5,908 nt of DNA from an uncultured Catenibacterium sp. (GCA_900764725.1 CAAFPB010000274.1:1-5908), one strand, 5' to 3'. Counted from the first letter of the stretch, positions 1-5,838 are shown. Numbers and translations are program-made. Notes: generated from the letters alone by a model not told the origin.

Positions 1-45
1 CTGTAGTATACCACCTCTCTTTGATTATACTATTATATCGAGAGG
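1..45 (-). promoter_or_regulatory. Possible start region of a divergent gene off the left edge
   Basis: Read on the minus strand, this stretch has two TATAAT hexamers (at 37-32 and 29-24), followed by a purine-rich AGAGAGGTGG (20-11) that could be a Shine-Dalgarno site. Ten bases then remain before the window edge, so a start codon would lie just outside. No convincing -35 is found at 16-18 bp from either TATAAT. Two dyads overlap the region: TAGTATA (4-10) with TATACTA (26-32), and CCTCTC (14-19) with GAGAGG (40-45). They could be operator half-sites or chance in AT-rich DNA. The divergent gene is inferred and none of its coding sequence is visible. Confidence 0.2.
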
Positions 46-55
46 CACACTAGAG

Positions 56-85
56 TTTTGGTGGATTTGAGTTTGATTATATATT
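56..85 (+). promoter_or_regulatory. Weak candidate promoter of the PHP phosphoesterase gene
   Basis: A TTTTGG hexamer (56-61) is separated by 18 bp from TATATT (80-85). Both match the SigA consensus only partly. If used, transcription would begin at about 92, so the mRNA would start at or inside the GC-rich hairpin at 91-109. It is the best candidate between the left edge and the gene, but the evidence is weak. Confidence 0.22.
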
Positions 86-90
86 TGTGT

Positions 91-109
91 CCGCGCAACG
101 AAGGCGCGG
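91..109 (+). promoter_or_regulatory. GC-rich hairpin just upstream of the PHP gene ribosome-binding site
   Basis: CCGCGC (91-96) and GCGCGG (104-109) form a perfect 6-bp all-GC stem around a 7-base loop (AACGAAG). A T-G pair (90/110) could extend it. The surrounding DNA is strongly AT-rich, so this short GC block stands out. No T-run follows on either strand, so it is not an intrinsic terminator. It ends 6 bases before the GGAGG ribosome-binding site (116-120). It could stabilise the 5' end of the mRNA or affect ribosome access; the role is inference. Confidence 0.4.
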
Positions 110-125
110 GGAAATGGAGGAAAAT

Positions 126-1001
126 ATGATTGATTTACATATGCATAGTTTCTATAGTGATGATGGCGAATATACACCTACACAGTTAGTAGATATGTGT
201 CATGAGTCTGGTATCCAGATTATGGCTATTGCGGATCATAACTGGATTAAAGCTAATAAAGAAGCATCTTTAAGATGTAAGGAACTAGGTATGACTTATA
301 TACCAGCCATTGAAGTAGATTGTACCTATAAGGGTGTGAATCTGCATGTAGTAGGATATGGTATTGATGATTCAGAAGAATTTGATAAGTTAGGTGAAAG
401 TATTGAGAAACAAGAACAGACATGTAGTCTAAAGAAACTAGAAATGACTAATAATCTTGGGTTTGAATTAGACAAATCACAATTAGATGCCCTGTCTTCT
501 AATGGTGTTTATACGGGTGAAATGTTTGGTGAAGCATTATTAAATGATCCACGTTTTTTAGATAATGAGTTACTTAAACCATATCGTGAAAATGGATCTA
601 GAAGTGATAATCCTTTTGTAAATTTCTATTGGGATTATTATGCACAGGGTAAACCTTGTTTTACGGAAATTAAGTTTCCTACATTAGAAGAGACAATAAA
701 GCTTATTAATGAACATGGTGGAGTTGCAGTACTCGCACATCCTGGTAATAATTTGAAAGGACAATTTGAATTATTAGATGAAATGGTTGAGCTAGGATTA
801 CAGGGTGTAGAATGTTTTTCTAGTTATCATCCGGATGAAGTGAATCAGTATTTCTATAATAAGGCAAAAGAACTCAATATTCTTTATACATGTGGTAGTG
901 ATTTCCATGGTAAGACAAAACCTTCTATTCAGTTAGGTGGACATCATAGTCAAGTAGAAGGAGAAATCAAAGATAAATTAAGAAAGTATCATTTAATCTA
1001 A
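126..1001 (+). CDS. PHP-domain metal-dependent phosphoesterase
   Basis: This 291-residue protein belongs to the PHP (polymerase and histidinol phosphatase) family: cytoplasmic enzymes that bind two or three metal ions and hydrolyse phosphoesters. Metal ligands are visible in order: HMH at 5-7 with D12, ADH at 36-38, E63, H74 in a LHVVGYG strand, AHP at 204-206 and SDFH at 258-261. The insert between about 90 and 185 and the overall length resemble the YciV/TrpH group, whose E. coli member acts on 3',5'-nucleoside bisphosphates and short RNA 5' ends. The substrate here cannot be read from sequence, and histidinol phosphatase is less likely because no his genes are nearby. The start at 126 is chosen because GGAGG (116-120) lies 5 bases upstream and the conserved HxH begins at residue 5. 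An in-frame GTG at 87 would add 13 residues but has no ribosome-binding site. The gene looks monocistronic, with a terminator beginning at its stop codon. Confidence 0.9.
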   Translation: MIDLHMHSFYSDDGEYTPTQLVDMCHESGIQIMAIADHNWIKANKEASLRCKELGMTYIPAIEVDCTYKGVNLHVVGYGIDDSEEFDKLGESIEKQEQTCSLKKLEMTNNLGFELDKSQLDALSSNGVYTGEMFGEALLNDPRFLDNELLKPYRENGSRSDNPFVNFYWDYYAQGKPCFTEIKFPTLEETIKLINEHGGVAVLAHPGNNLKGQFELLDEMVELGLQGVECFSSYHPDEVNQYFYNKAKELNILYTCGSDFHGKTKPSIQLGGHHSQVEGEIKDKLRKYHLI

Positions 1002-1025
1002 GGAAAGTGAAAACTTTCCTTTTTG
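1001..1025 (+). terminator. Intrinsic terminator of the PHP gene
   Basis: AGGAAAGT (1001-1008) pairs perfectly with ACTTTCCT (1013-1020) around a GAAA tetraloop and is followed by TTTT and a mixed T/G stretch. The stem starts on the last base of the TAA stop. The 20-base hairpin is almost identical (19/20) to the core of the terminator at 5687-5717. Confidence 0.85.
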
Positions 1026-1047
1026 TGTTATACTTAATTTAGAATGA

Positions 1048-1080
1048 TTTGAACTTCAATTGAGGTTGAGTGTTTAAAAT
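1048..1080 (+). promoter_or_regulatory. Promoter of the two-component operon with a conserved upstream box
   Basis: The box TTTGAACTTCAATTGAGGTT (1048-1067) lies 7 bp upstream of a -10-like TAAAAT (1075-1080). No good -35 hexamer occurs at a 16-18 bp spacing, as expected for an activator-dependent promoter. The box can be read as two 11-bp tandem units, TTGAACTTCAA (1049-1059) and TTGAGGTTGAG (1060-1070), agreeing at 7 of 11 positions. Its centre is also an imperfect palindrome, AACTTCAATTGAGGTT, with 14 of 16 positions symmetric. The same box with the same gap recurs at 4021-4053. Start of transcription would fall near 1087, shortly before the AAAGGACGG ribosome-binding site (1090-1098). Autoregulation by the encoded regulator is inference. 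Confidence 0.6.
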
Positions 1081-1107
1081 ATTATATGCAAAGGACGGTT
1101 TACAGTT

Positions 1108-1782
1108 ATGAAAATATTAATTGCGGAAGATGATGCGTCTTTAAGAAAAGTACTTGTCACTATTCTGCAGAAGAATCATTATACGGTTGATTCTGTAGAT
1201 AATGGTGGAGATGCTTTAGATTATCTAAATAGTGGTCTTTATGATGCAGCTATTTTAGATGTAATGATGCCAGTAAGAGATGGTGTTTCTGTCCTGATAG
1301 AAGCAAGAAAAGCTCATTGCAAAACACCTGTATTAATACTTACCGCTAAGTCCGAAGTAGATGATAAGATTGCAGGACTTGATGCAGGAGCTAATGACTA
1401 TCTCACTAAGCCATTTGATATGCGTGAATTACTTGCCCGAATTCGCGTTATGACTAGAAAAACTGAATTCCAACAAACAAATATTCTCATTTTAGGTAAT
1501 ACTACTCTGAATACCGAAACCTTTGAATTGTCTGCACCCGATGGTCACTATAAGCTTGCGAATAAGGAGTATCAGACAATGTTGTTGTTTATGCGTAATC
1601 CTCATGCAGTCATTCCATCTTCTCGTATATTAGAAAATATATGGGAAGCAGATTCCAAAGCAGAAGACAACACCGTTTGGACTTATATTTCTTATTTAAG
1701 AAGAAAATTAGAAGCCATCAGGTCTAATGTTCAAATACGTACCATGCGTGGTGCAGGCTATACTCTAGAGGTGCGTCAATGA
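1108..1782 (+). CDS. OmpR/PhoB-family response regulator
   Basis: A 224-residue DNA-binding response regulator, partner of the kinase encoded next. The receiver domain (about 2-115) has the acidic pocket E7-D8-D9, the phosphoacceptor D51 in AAILDVMMP, T79 and K101 in LTKPF, so all residues needed for phosphorylation are present. The C-terminal domain (about 125-222) is a winged helix of the Trans_reg_C type, with the recognition-helix region around NTVWTYISYLRRKL (188-201) and the closing wing RTMRGAGYTL (211-220). Such regulators dimerise on phosphorylation and bind tandem repeats spaced by about 10-11 bp. A box of that kind lies in this gene's own promoter and upstream of the secreted-protein gene at 4100. 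The ribosome-binding site is AAAGGACGG, about 9 bases before the ATG. The stop overlaps the kinase start (ATGA), indicating translational coupling. Family assignment is firm; the regulon is inference. Confidence 0.95.
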   Translation: MKILIAEDDASLRKVLVTILQKNHYTVDSVDNGGDALDYLNSGLYDAAILDVMMPVRDGVSVLIEARKAHCKTPVLILTAKSEVDDKIAGLDAGANDYLTKPFDMRELLARIRVMTRKTEFQQTNILILGNTTLNTETFELSAPDGHYKLANKEYQTMLLFMRNPHAVIPSSRILENIWEADSKAEDNTVWTYISYLRRKLEAIRSNVQIRTMRGAGYTLEVRQ

Positions 1783-2945
1783 GTTTGAAACATAAATTAC
1801 AAATACGTTTTGTCTTATTGTCCGTTACTTCTTTGGTCATCCTACAGGTATTGATTGTTGGACTGAGTATTGTGAGAAACTACCATCAGATTACAGAAAG
1901 AGCAGATCGTATGATTTCACTTATTCTTTCTTCAACACAATCTCCCGAAATCTACGATGTACGTTATTTTTATGTAACCTACGATTCCAATAATCAGTTT
2001 ATAAATACTGATACAACTCATACCTTGTGGATTACTTCAGACCAAGCAAAAGAATATGGTAACAACGTTATTACAAAGAGTGATAATGAAGGCTATATTG
2101 GTAATTATCGCTATTATGTTGAACGTGGCAATAATCAAACTCAGATTATTTTTTTATCACGCATCCTACCATTAGAGGCGTTCCGCAATAATGCGCGTTC
2201 TTTGATTCTTGTCTCTAGTATATGTATTGTTGTGATGGCATTTATTCTTGCACTTATATCAGGTAAGGTTGTTGCACCGATTGTGAATAATCGTCAGAAA
2301 CAGAAGGAGTTCATTACATCTGCGAGTCATGAACTAAAGACACCTCTGACTGTTATTAATGCGGATGCACAGCTTTTAGAATTAGAAATAGGTGAGAATG
2401 AATGGCTGACAGATATTGTGAGACAAATAGATAGAATGACTCAAATGACTCATCGATTGGTCTATTTAGCACGTTGTGAGGAACAAAACGGACGTACCGC
2501 AAAAATAGATTTCCCTATCTCGGATATCGCACAAGAAACAGCAGAATCCTATAAATCTATTGCGACAAAGTCTCATAAGAATTATGAAATAAACATTGAA
2601 CCTCATATCACTTATTGTGGAGATGAAAACGCCATTCGTGAATTATTGACAGCACTTCTAGATAATGCGTTTAAATATAGTACAGCTCAAGGGACAATCA
2701 AAGTGTTACTAAAATCCATACATCATGGTATATATTTCCAAATAGAGAATACTATTGATCCTAAACAGGCTGAAGATATAGATCATTTCAGCCATCGTTT
2801 TTATCGTAGTCAGACAGGAAATAATGTGGAAGGGTTTGGAATAGGATTATCTGTCGCACAGGCTGTTTGTACATTACATAAAGGTAAATTAACTATTAAA
2901 CGTTCTAAGGAGAATGTCATTAGAATCTCAGCTGTACTTAAATAA
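1779..2945 (+). CDS. Sensor histidine kinase (HisKA/HATPase) without a full HAMP domain
   Basis: A 388-residue membrane kinase that should phosphorylate the regulator encoded just upstream. It has a transmembrane helix at about 11-32, an extracytoplasmic region of roughly 108 residues (33-140) with no domain I recognise, and a second transmembrane helix at about 142-161. The dimerisation and phosphotransfer helix holds the H-box SASHELKTPL with H184. The ATP-binding domain has the N-box LLDNAFKYS (N296), the F-box region FSHRFYRS (337-344) and the G2 box GFGIGL (352-357). The usual G1 motif DxGxG is replaced by ENTID (323-327), a variant I recall from related Firmicutes kinases, so activity is still expected. 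Only about 18 residues separate the second membrane helix from the HisKA helix, too few for a complete HAMP domain. The extracellular pattern (RYFYVTYD, NYRYYVERG) resembles a broad uncharacterised clostridial kinase group. The signal sensed is unknown. The gene overlaps its partner by 4 bases. Confidence 0.93.
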   Translation: MSLKHKLQIRFVLLSVTSLVILQVLIVGLSIVRNYHQITERADRMISLILSSTQSPEIYDVRYFYVTYDSNNQFINTDTTHTLWITSDQAKEYGNNVITKSDNEGYIGNYRYYVERGNNQTQIIFLSRILPLEAFRNNARSLILVSSICIVVMAFILALISGKVVAPIVNNRQKQKEFITSASHELKTPLTVINADAQLLELEIGENEWLTDIVRQIDRMTQMTHRLVYLARCEEQNGRTAKIDFPISDIAQETAESYKSIATKSHKNYEINIEPHITYCGDENAIRELLTALLDNAFKYSTAQGTIKVLLKSIHHGIYFQIENTIDPKQAEDIDHFSHRFYRSQTGNNVEGFGIGLSVAQAVCTLHKGKLTIKRSKENVIRISAVLK

Positions 2946-2970
2946 ACAGTTAAGAGAAAGGAATTCATCT

Positions 2971-3975
2971 ATGAAATATAAAAAATGGATTATAGCGTCA
3001 ATATCACTTGTATTGGCATTTATTCTATTCTTTGCATTATATTCAAACAAGAAAACAAACTCTAAAGAATCTGTTTCTGTTACAGAAAAAAAGAAAGATT
3101 CAAAAAAAGAGGAAAATAAAGATGTTGAAGAGAAGTCTGAAGAGGATACTGAAGAGGATGCTGCAGATGAAGAATCAGAAACATCAGAACCAACAATTAC
3201 ACCAGATACTACTAGTCAAAGTGCATCTGTTTCTCAACCAAATATACAGAATGATACTTCTTCACCTACAAATCAAAGCACATCTTCGTCTCAAAAATCT
3301 GTACAGCAAGATGTTTCTTCATCATTTAATGCCTGTTCTATGAAGACTGTACAGTTAGGTGACTTTAAATACTGGTTATATACACCAAGTAATCCAACAA
3401 GTAATATGCCTTTAATTGTATATTTACATGGAGGTTCAGGAAGAGGAAGTGATTTGAATCAGATTACTTCTGTGGATGGTTTTCCTCAATACTTACAAAA
3501 AGGACAGTTAGGTAATGTACGTGCTTATGTACTTATTCCTCAACTTCCAAGTTCACAAAATGATTGGGCTAGCGCAGGAAATGCAGTCTATCAGCTCATT
3601 CAATCTACTGTAAATACTTACCACATTAATAGTAATAATATCTCTTTAACAGGACATAGTCTTGGTGGTGCAGGAACATGGTCACTTGCATGTCTTTATC
3701 CTCAGTTATTTGCCCGTATTGCACCTTTATCAGGTTATATCAATGTGACTCCAGACAATATCAATAAGCTTAAAAATATTCCCGTAAAAGCATTTGTAGG
3801 TTCAGCAGACAAGGTTGTATCACCAAGTACATCTTTAGAAGCAATCACAGTATTAAAGAGAATGAATGCTCAAGCAGATATTACTGTTTTTTCTGGTGCA
3901 GATCATGCTTCTGTACCACGTCTTACTTATCTTGATTCTAGTATTGATTTAATAGATTGGTTAATTAATAAATAG
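2971..3975 (+). CDS. Membrane-anchored extracellular alpha/beta hydrolase (esterase/peptidase-like)
   Basis: A 334-residue protein with three parts. MKYKK followed by a hydrophobic helix (about 6-24) is an uncleaved-looking signal anchor that places the rest outside the cell. Residues 27-120 are a low-complexity linker: Lys-rich, then strongly acidic (about 47-73), then Ser/Thr/Gln-rich. Residues 122-334 form an alpha/beta hydrolase domain with the oxyanion-side motif YLHGGSGRGS (151-160), the nucleophile S230 in GHSLGG, D280 in VGSADKVV and H312 in GADHAS, so the Ser-Asp-His triad is complete. The fold resembles PHB-depolymerase/LpqC-type esterases and the predicted peptidases of COG4099; the substrate cannot be named. 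The ATG at 2971 is preferred over an in-frame ATG at 2914 because AAAGGA (2957-2962) lies 8 bases upstream, the 2914 start lies inside the kinase gene, and the 2971 start puts the anchor at the N-terminus. It is 25 bp after the kinase gene with no terminator between, so it is probably co-transcribed. Confidence 0.88.
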   Translation: MKYKKWIIASISLVLAFILFFALYSNKKTNSKESVSVTEKKKDSKKEENKDVEEKSEEDTEEDAADEESETSEPTITPDTTSQSASVSQPNIQNDTSSPTNQSTSSSQKSVQQDVSSSFNACSMKTVQLGDFKYWLYTPSNPTSNMPLIVYLHGGSGRGSDLNQITSVDGFPQYLQKGQLGNVRAYVLIPQLPSSQNDWASAGNAVYQLIQSTVNTYHINSNNISLTGHSLGGAGTWSLACLYPQLFARIAPLSGYINVTPDNINKLKNIPVKAFVGSADKVVSPSTSLEAITVLKRMNAQADITVFSGADHASVPRLTYLDSSIDLIDWLINK

Positions 3976-3986
3976 TCTTTCCCCGG

Positions 3987-4022
3987 CAGCTTACTCTAGT
4001 CTAGAAGTAAGCTGTTTTTGTT
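3987..4022 (+). terminator. Intrinsic terminator of the two-component/hydrolase operon
   Basis: CAGCTTACT (3987-3995) pairs perfectly over 9 bp with AGTAAGCTG (4006-4014), followed by TTTTTG and further T residues. It begins 11 bases after the hydrolase stop. The T-run abuts the conserved promoter box at 4021-4040, so the operon's end and the next promoter are packed directly together and the next gene needs its own transcript. Confidence 0.9.
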
Positions 4023-4053
4023 TGAACTACAATTAAGGTTCTCTTCTTATAAT
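4021..4053 (+). promoter_or_regulatory. Promoter of the secreted FGE-fold protein with the same conserved box
   Basis: TTTGAACTACAATTAAGGTT (4021-4040) matches the box at 1048-1067 at 18 of 20 positions. It is followed after 7 bp (CTCTTCT) by a perfect -10 TATAAT (4048-4053). The position expected for a -35 has no consensus match. The box therefore spans the -35 region, the geometry of Pho-box-type sites where an OmpR/PhoB-family protein replaces -35 recognition. Transcription would start near 4060, giving a leader of about 40 bases. That leader contains a small TACAG/CTGTA dyad (4066-4070 and 4078-4082) before the AAGGAG ribosome-binding site (4086-4091). Confidence 0.7.
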
Positions 4054-4099
4054 GAAAATATAAAGTACAGCTAAAACCTGTATAGAAGGAGAGAATAAT

Positions 4100-5680
4100 A
4101 TGAAGAAGATTTTTAGTATGCTGATTGCTTTGATGATGGCTATTTCACTTGTTCCTACTACTGTATATGCCACTGATTCAGATAGTATGAATATGTTTGA
4201 AAACAGCGATTTTATTGAAAAAGAACAGCCTGAATTAACAGAAGAAACAAAACAGTTGATTTCTCTTTACCAGAGAGATCCATCAATGGAAAACTATCTC
4301 AATCTAAGAGATATAGTCATTGATAACTATAATGCGGTACTAGTACGTAAAGAAGAGAAGCTTGCTTCTTTAAAAGAAGAAACTGCTGGTAAACCTGGTG
4401 GTGAAGATAAAGTGGCTGAAATGGAAGATATTGTCCAGGATATGTATAAGACATATTGGAATCGTATCAACAGTAGTATGTTACGTTTTACTGATAGTCG
4501 ATTATTAAAATGGAATGTATCTGATGCAGTTAACTATGATTATATTCCAGTGATGGGTGCAGGTCTTTCTGTATATGTAAAACGTACTGAAGTAACTAAT
4601 AAAGAATATGCAGTATTCTTAAGTGAAACAGGAAGAACAGCTCCAAGTAACTGGATTGATGGTACATATCCTCTAGGAGAAGATGATTATCCTGTGAATT
4701 TTGTCTCATATGAAGATGCGAATGCTTATTGTGAATGGCTTACTGAAAAAGATGGTGTGAATACATATCGTCTTCCTAATGAAAGTGAATGGGAACTTGC
4801 AGCAGGACATATGCCTAAAGATGCAGATTTTAATTGTGGCATTAATGATGGTAGAACACCAGTAGAACAGTATGCAAGTGTTACAAGAGGTGCACATGGT
4901 GCTGTTGATTTCTGGGGAAATGTCTGGGAATGGACATCTACTTTACGTAGTGATGCAGTACGTGGTGTAAAAGGTGGTTCATGGAAATCTGCAAGAACAG
5001 ATTGTCGTACTGAATATCGTAAAGAAGGACGTCTAGAAACAGAAGGTTATGATGAAGTTGGTTTTCGTGTATTAAAGATATTAAATGGGGAAGAACCAGA
5101 ACAGAAGGTAGAACTTGCAACTATGGATGCACCTACTGTATCTGCTTTTTACCTAACAAACAATAAAGTGCAGTTAACATGGAATAATGTTAATGATGCA
5201 GTAGAATATCAATTATTTGAATATTCTGAAGAAACGGGGTTTGTACGTATGTTAGATAGAACAAAAAATACATCTTATATTGTGGATCATGAAGAAGATT
5301 GTTTATATATTGTACAGCCAATTTCTTATATTGCGATTTGTGATAATGTGTCATCTGAATATGCAGTAAAACCACAAAATACAACTGTAAATGATTGTGT
5401 ATTAGAAGCAAATGTACAATATGATGAAACAAATAATAGCTTGAGACTTGTTTGGGATGCAAGTGATACAAATGATGTCTATTATGTATATAGATATAAT
5501 CCAGAAACAAATAGATTATCTAAATCAAAGATTATTACAGGTAAAACAGAATGTACTTATCGTAAAGTAGAGATAGGAAAGCAGTATTGTTTTATTGTAA
5601 GTACAAGCACAAAAGAACTTTCTAGTAAGAATGAAACTTGTGGTGTTTTATCTGCAGTTATAACGATTCCAGCAGAATAA
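4100..5680 (+). CDS. Secreted protein: helical module, FGE/SUMF1 fold, two FnIII-like domains
   Basis: A 526-residue exported protein. The signal peptide spans about 1-25 (MKKIF, hydrophobic core, VYA before TD). Residues 45-130 are highly charged and probably helical or coiled coil. Residues 148-327 form an FGE/SUMF1 (formylglycine-generating enzyme) domain: RTEVTNKEYAVFL, RLPNESEWELAA (224-235), GNVWEWTS (273-280), GGSW (292-295) and closing GFRVL (321-325). In true FGE the active site near GGS has two cysteines five residues apart; here the first position is S297 and only C302 remains. Copper-dependent FGE activity is therefore unlikely, and a binding or other role is more plausible, as in several non-catalytic relatives. 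Residues about 343-424 and 430-524 look like FnIII domains (W361 and W452, with following Tyr-rich strands). There is no LPxTG or C-terminal anchor. No sulfatase is encoded in the window. AAGGAG lies 8 bases before the ATG. The promoter shares a box with the upstream two-component operon. Confidence 0.88.
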   Translation: MKKIFSMLIALMMAISLVPTTVYATDSDSMNMFENSDFIEKEQPELTEETKQLISLYQRDPSMENYLNLRDIVIDNYNAVLVRKEEKLASLKEETAGKPGGEDKVAEMEDIVQDMYKTYWNRINSSMLRFTDSRLLKWNVSDAVNYDYIPVMGAGLSVYVKRTEVTNKEYAVFLSETGRTAPSNWIDGTYPLGEDDYPVNFVSYEDANAYCEWLTEKDGVNTYRLPNESEWELAAGHMPKDADFNCGINDGRTPVEQYASVTRGAHGAVDFWGNVWEWTSTLRSDAVRGVKGGSWKSARTDCRTEYRKEGRLETEGYDEVGFRVLKILNGEEPEQKVELATMDAPTVSAFYLTNNKVQLTWNNVNDAVEYQLFEYSEETGFVRMLDRTKNTSYIVDHEEDCLYIVQPISYIAICDNVSSEYAVKPQNTTVNDCVLEANVQYDETNNSLRLVWDASDTNDVYYVYRYNPETNRLSKSKIITGKTECTYRKVEIGKQYCFIVSTSTKELSSKNETCGVLSAVITIPAE

Positions 5681-5686
5681 CGATTT

Positions 5687-5717
5687 AAACAGGAAGGTGA
5701 AAACTTTCCTGTTTTTT
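5687..5717 (+). terminator. Intrinsic terminator of the FGE-fold protein gene
   Basis: A 12-bp stem (5687-5698 with 5703-5714, one G-T pair) closes a GAAA tetraloop and runs into a T-tract ending at 5717. The core AGGAAGGTGAAAACTTTCCT (5691-5710) differs by one base from the terminator hairpin at 1001-1020. Confidence 0.92.
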
Positions 5718-5752
5718 AGTAATTACTGAACATTTAGAGTATATATAAGTGC

Positions 5753-5810
5753 AGGGTATGAATAGTAAAATTGATAATTATGCCCTATAAACATATAATA
5801 AAGGGCGTAA
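5753..5810 (+). repeat. Three related half-sites overlapping a promoter (possible operator)
   Basis: AGGGTATGA (5753-5761), TTATGCCCT (5778-5786) and AGGGCGTAA (5802-5810) are three copies of one 9-bp element, the middle one inverted. Their centres are 25 and 24 bp apart. In DNA they could be half-sites for a regulator: the first upstream of the -35, the second within the -35/-10 spacer and the third at the predicted start of transcription. In RNA from an upstream start, the middle copy could pair with either outer copy (9 bp each, with two and one G-U pairs). As the predicted start lies in the third copy, the operator reading is preferred. The bound protein is unknown. Confidence 0.45.
5771..5799 (+). 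promoter_or_regulatory. Strong SigA-type promoter facing the right edge
   Basis: TTGATA (5771-5776, 5 of 6 to consensus), a 17-bp spacer and a perfect TATAAT (5794-5799) form the best promoter in the window. Transcription should start near 5806 and run rightward. It lies downstream of the terminator ending at 5717, so it starts a new unit whose main gene is probably beyond the window. Repeated 9-bp elements overlap it, suggesting repression or another control. Confidence 0.7.
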
Positions 5811-5838
5811 AAGTCAATAAAGGTAGAGTCAAAAGTTT

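Noticed and set aside
87..125. Upstream GTG start for the PHP gene adding 13 residues
   Set aside because: There is no ribosome-binding site before the GTG at 87. The added residues are encoded partly by the GC hairpin, and the ATG at 126 has GGAGG at ideal spacing and places the HxH motif at the usual N-terminal position.
2914..2970. Upstream ATG start for the hydrolase inside the kinase gene
   Set aside because: It would add 19 residues before the signal anchor and overlap the kinase gene by 32 bases. AAAGGA is well placed before the ATG at 2971, where the protein begins with a normal positively charged anchor start.
3008..3343. 111-codon plus-strand ORF in another frame
   Set aside because: It is a shadow of the low-complexity linker of the hydrolase gene, rich in Lys/Leu/Gln from shifted repeats, with no own ribosome-binding site.
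4970..5071. Diversity-generating retroelement variable region, because GGSW...CRTEYR...GFR resembles DGR target proteins
   Set aside because: The segment is not enriched in AAC/AAT codons typical of adenine mutagenesis, the FGE domain is followed by FnIII domains rather than ending the protein, and no reverse transcriptase or template repeat is in the window. A genome search for a near-identical template would settle it.
4706..5510. Three minus-strand ORFs (4706-4897, 4938-5120, 5190-5510)
   Set aside because: They are antisense to a clearly coding gene, have compositions expected from reverse reading, and show no domains or ribosome-binding sites.
4100..5680. Active sulfatase-maturing formylglycine-generating enzyme
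   Set aside because: The first catalytic cysteine position is serine, the protein is secreted with extra binding-type domains, and no sulfatase is nearby.
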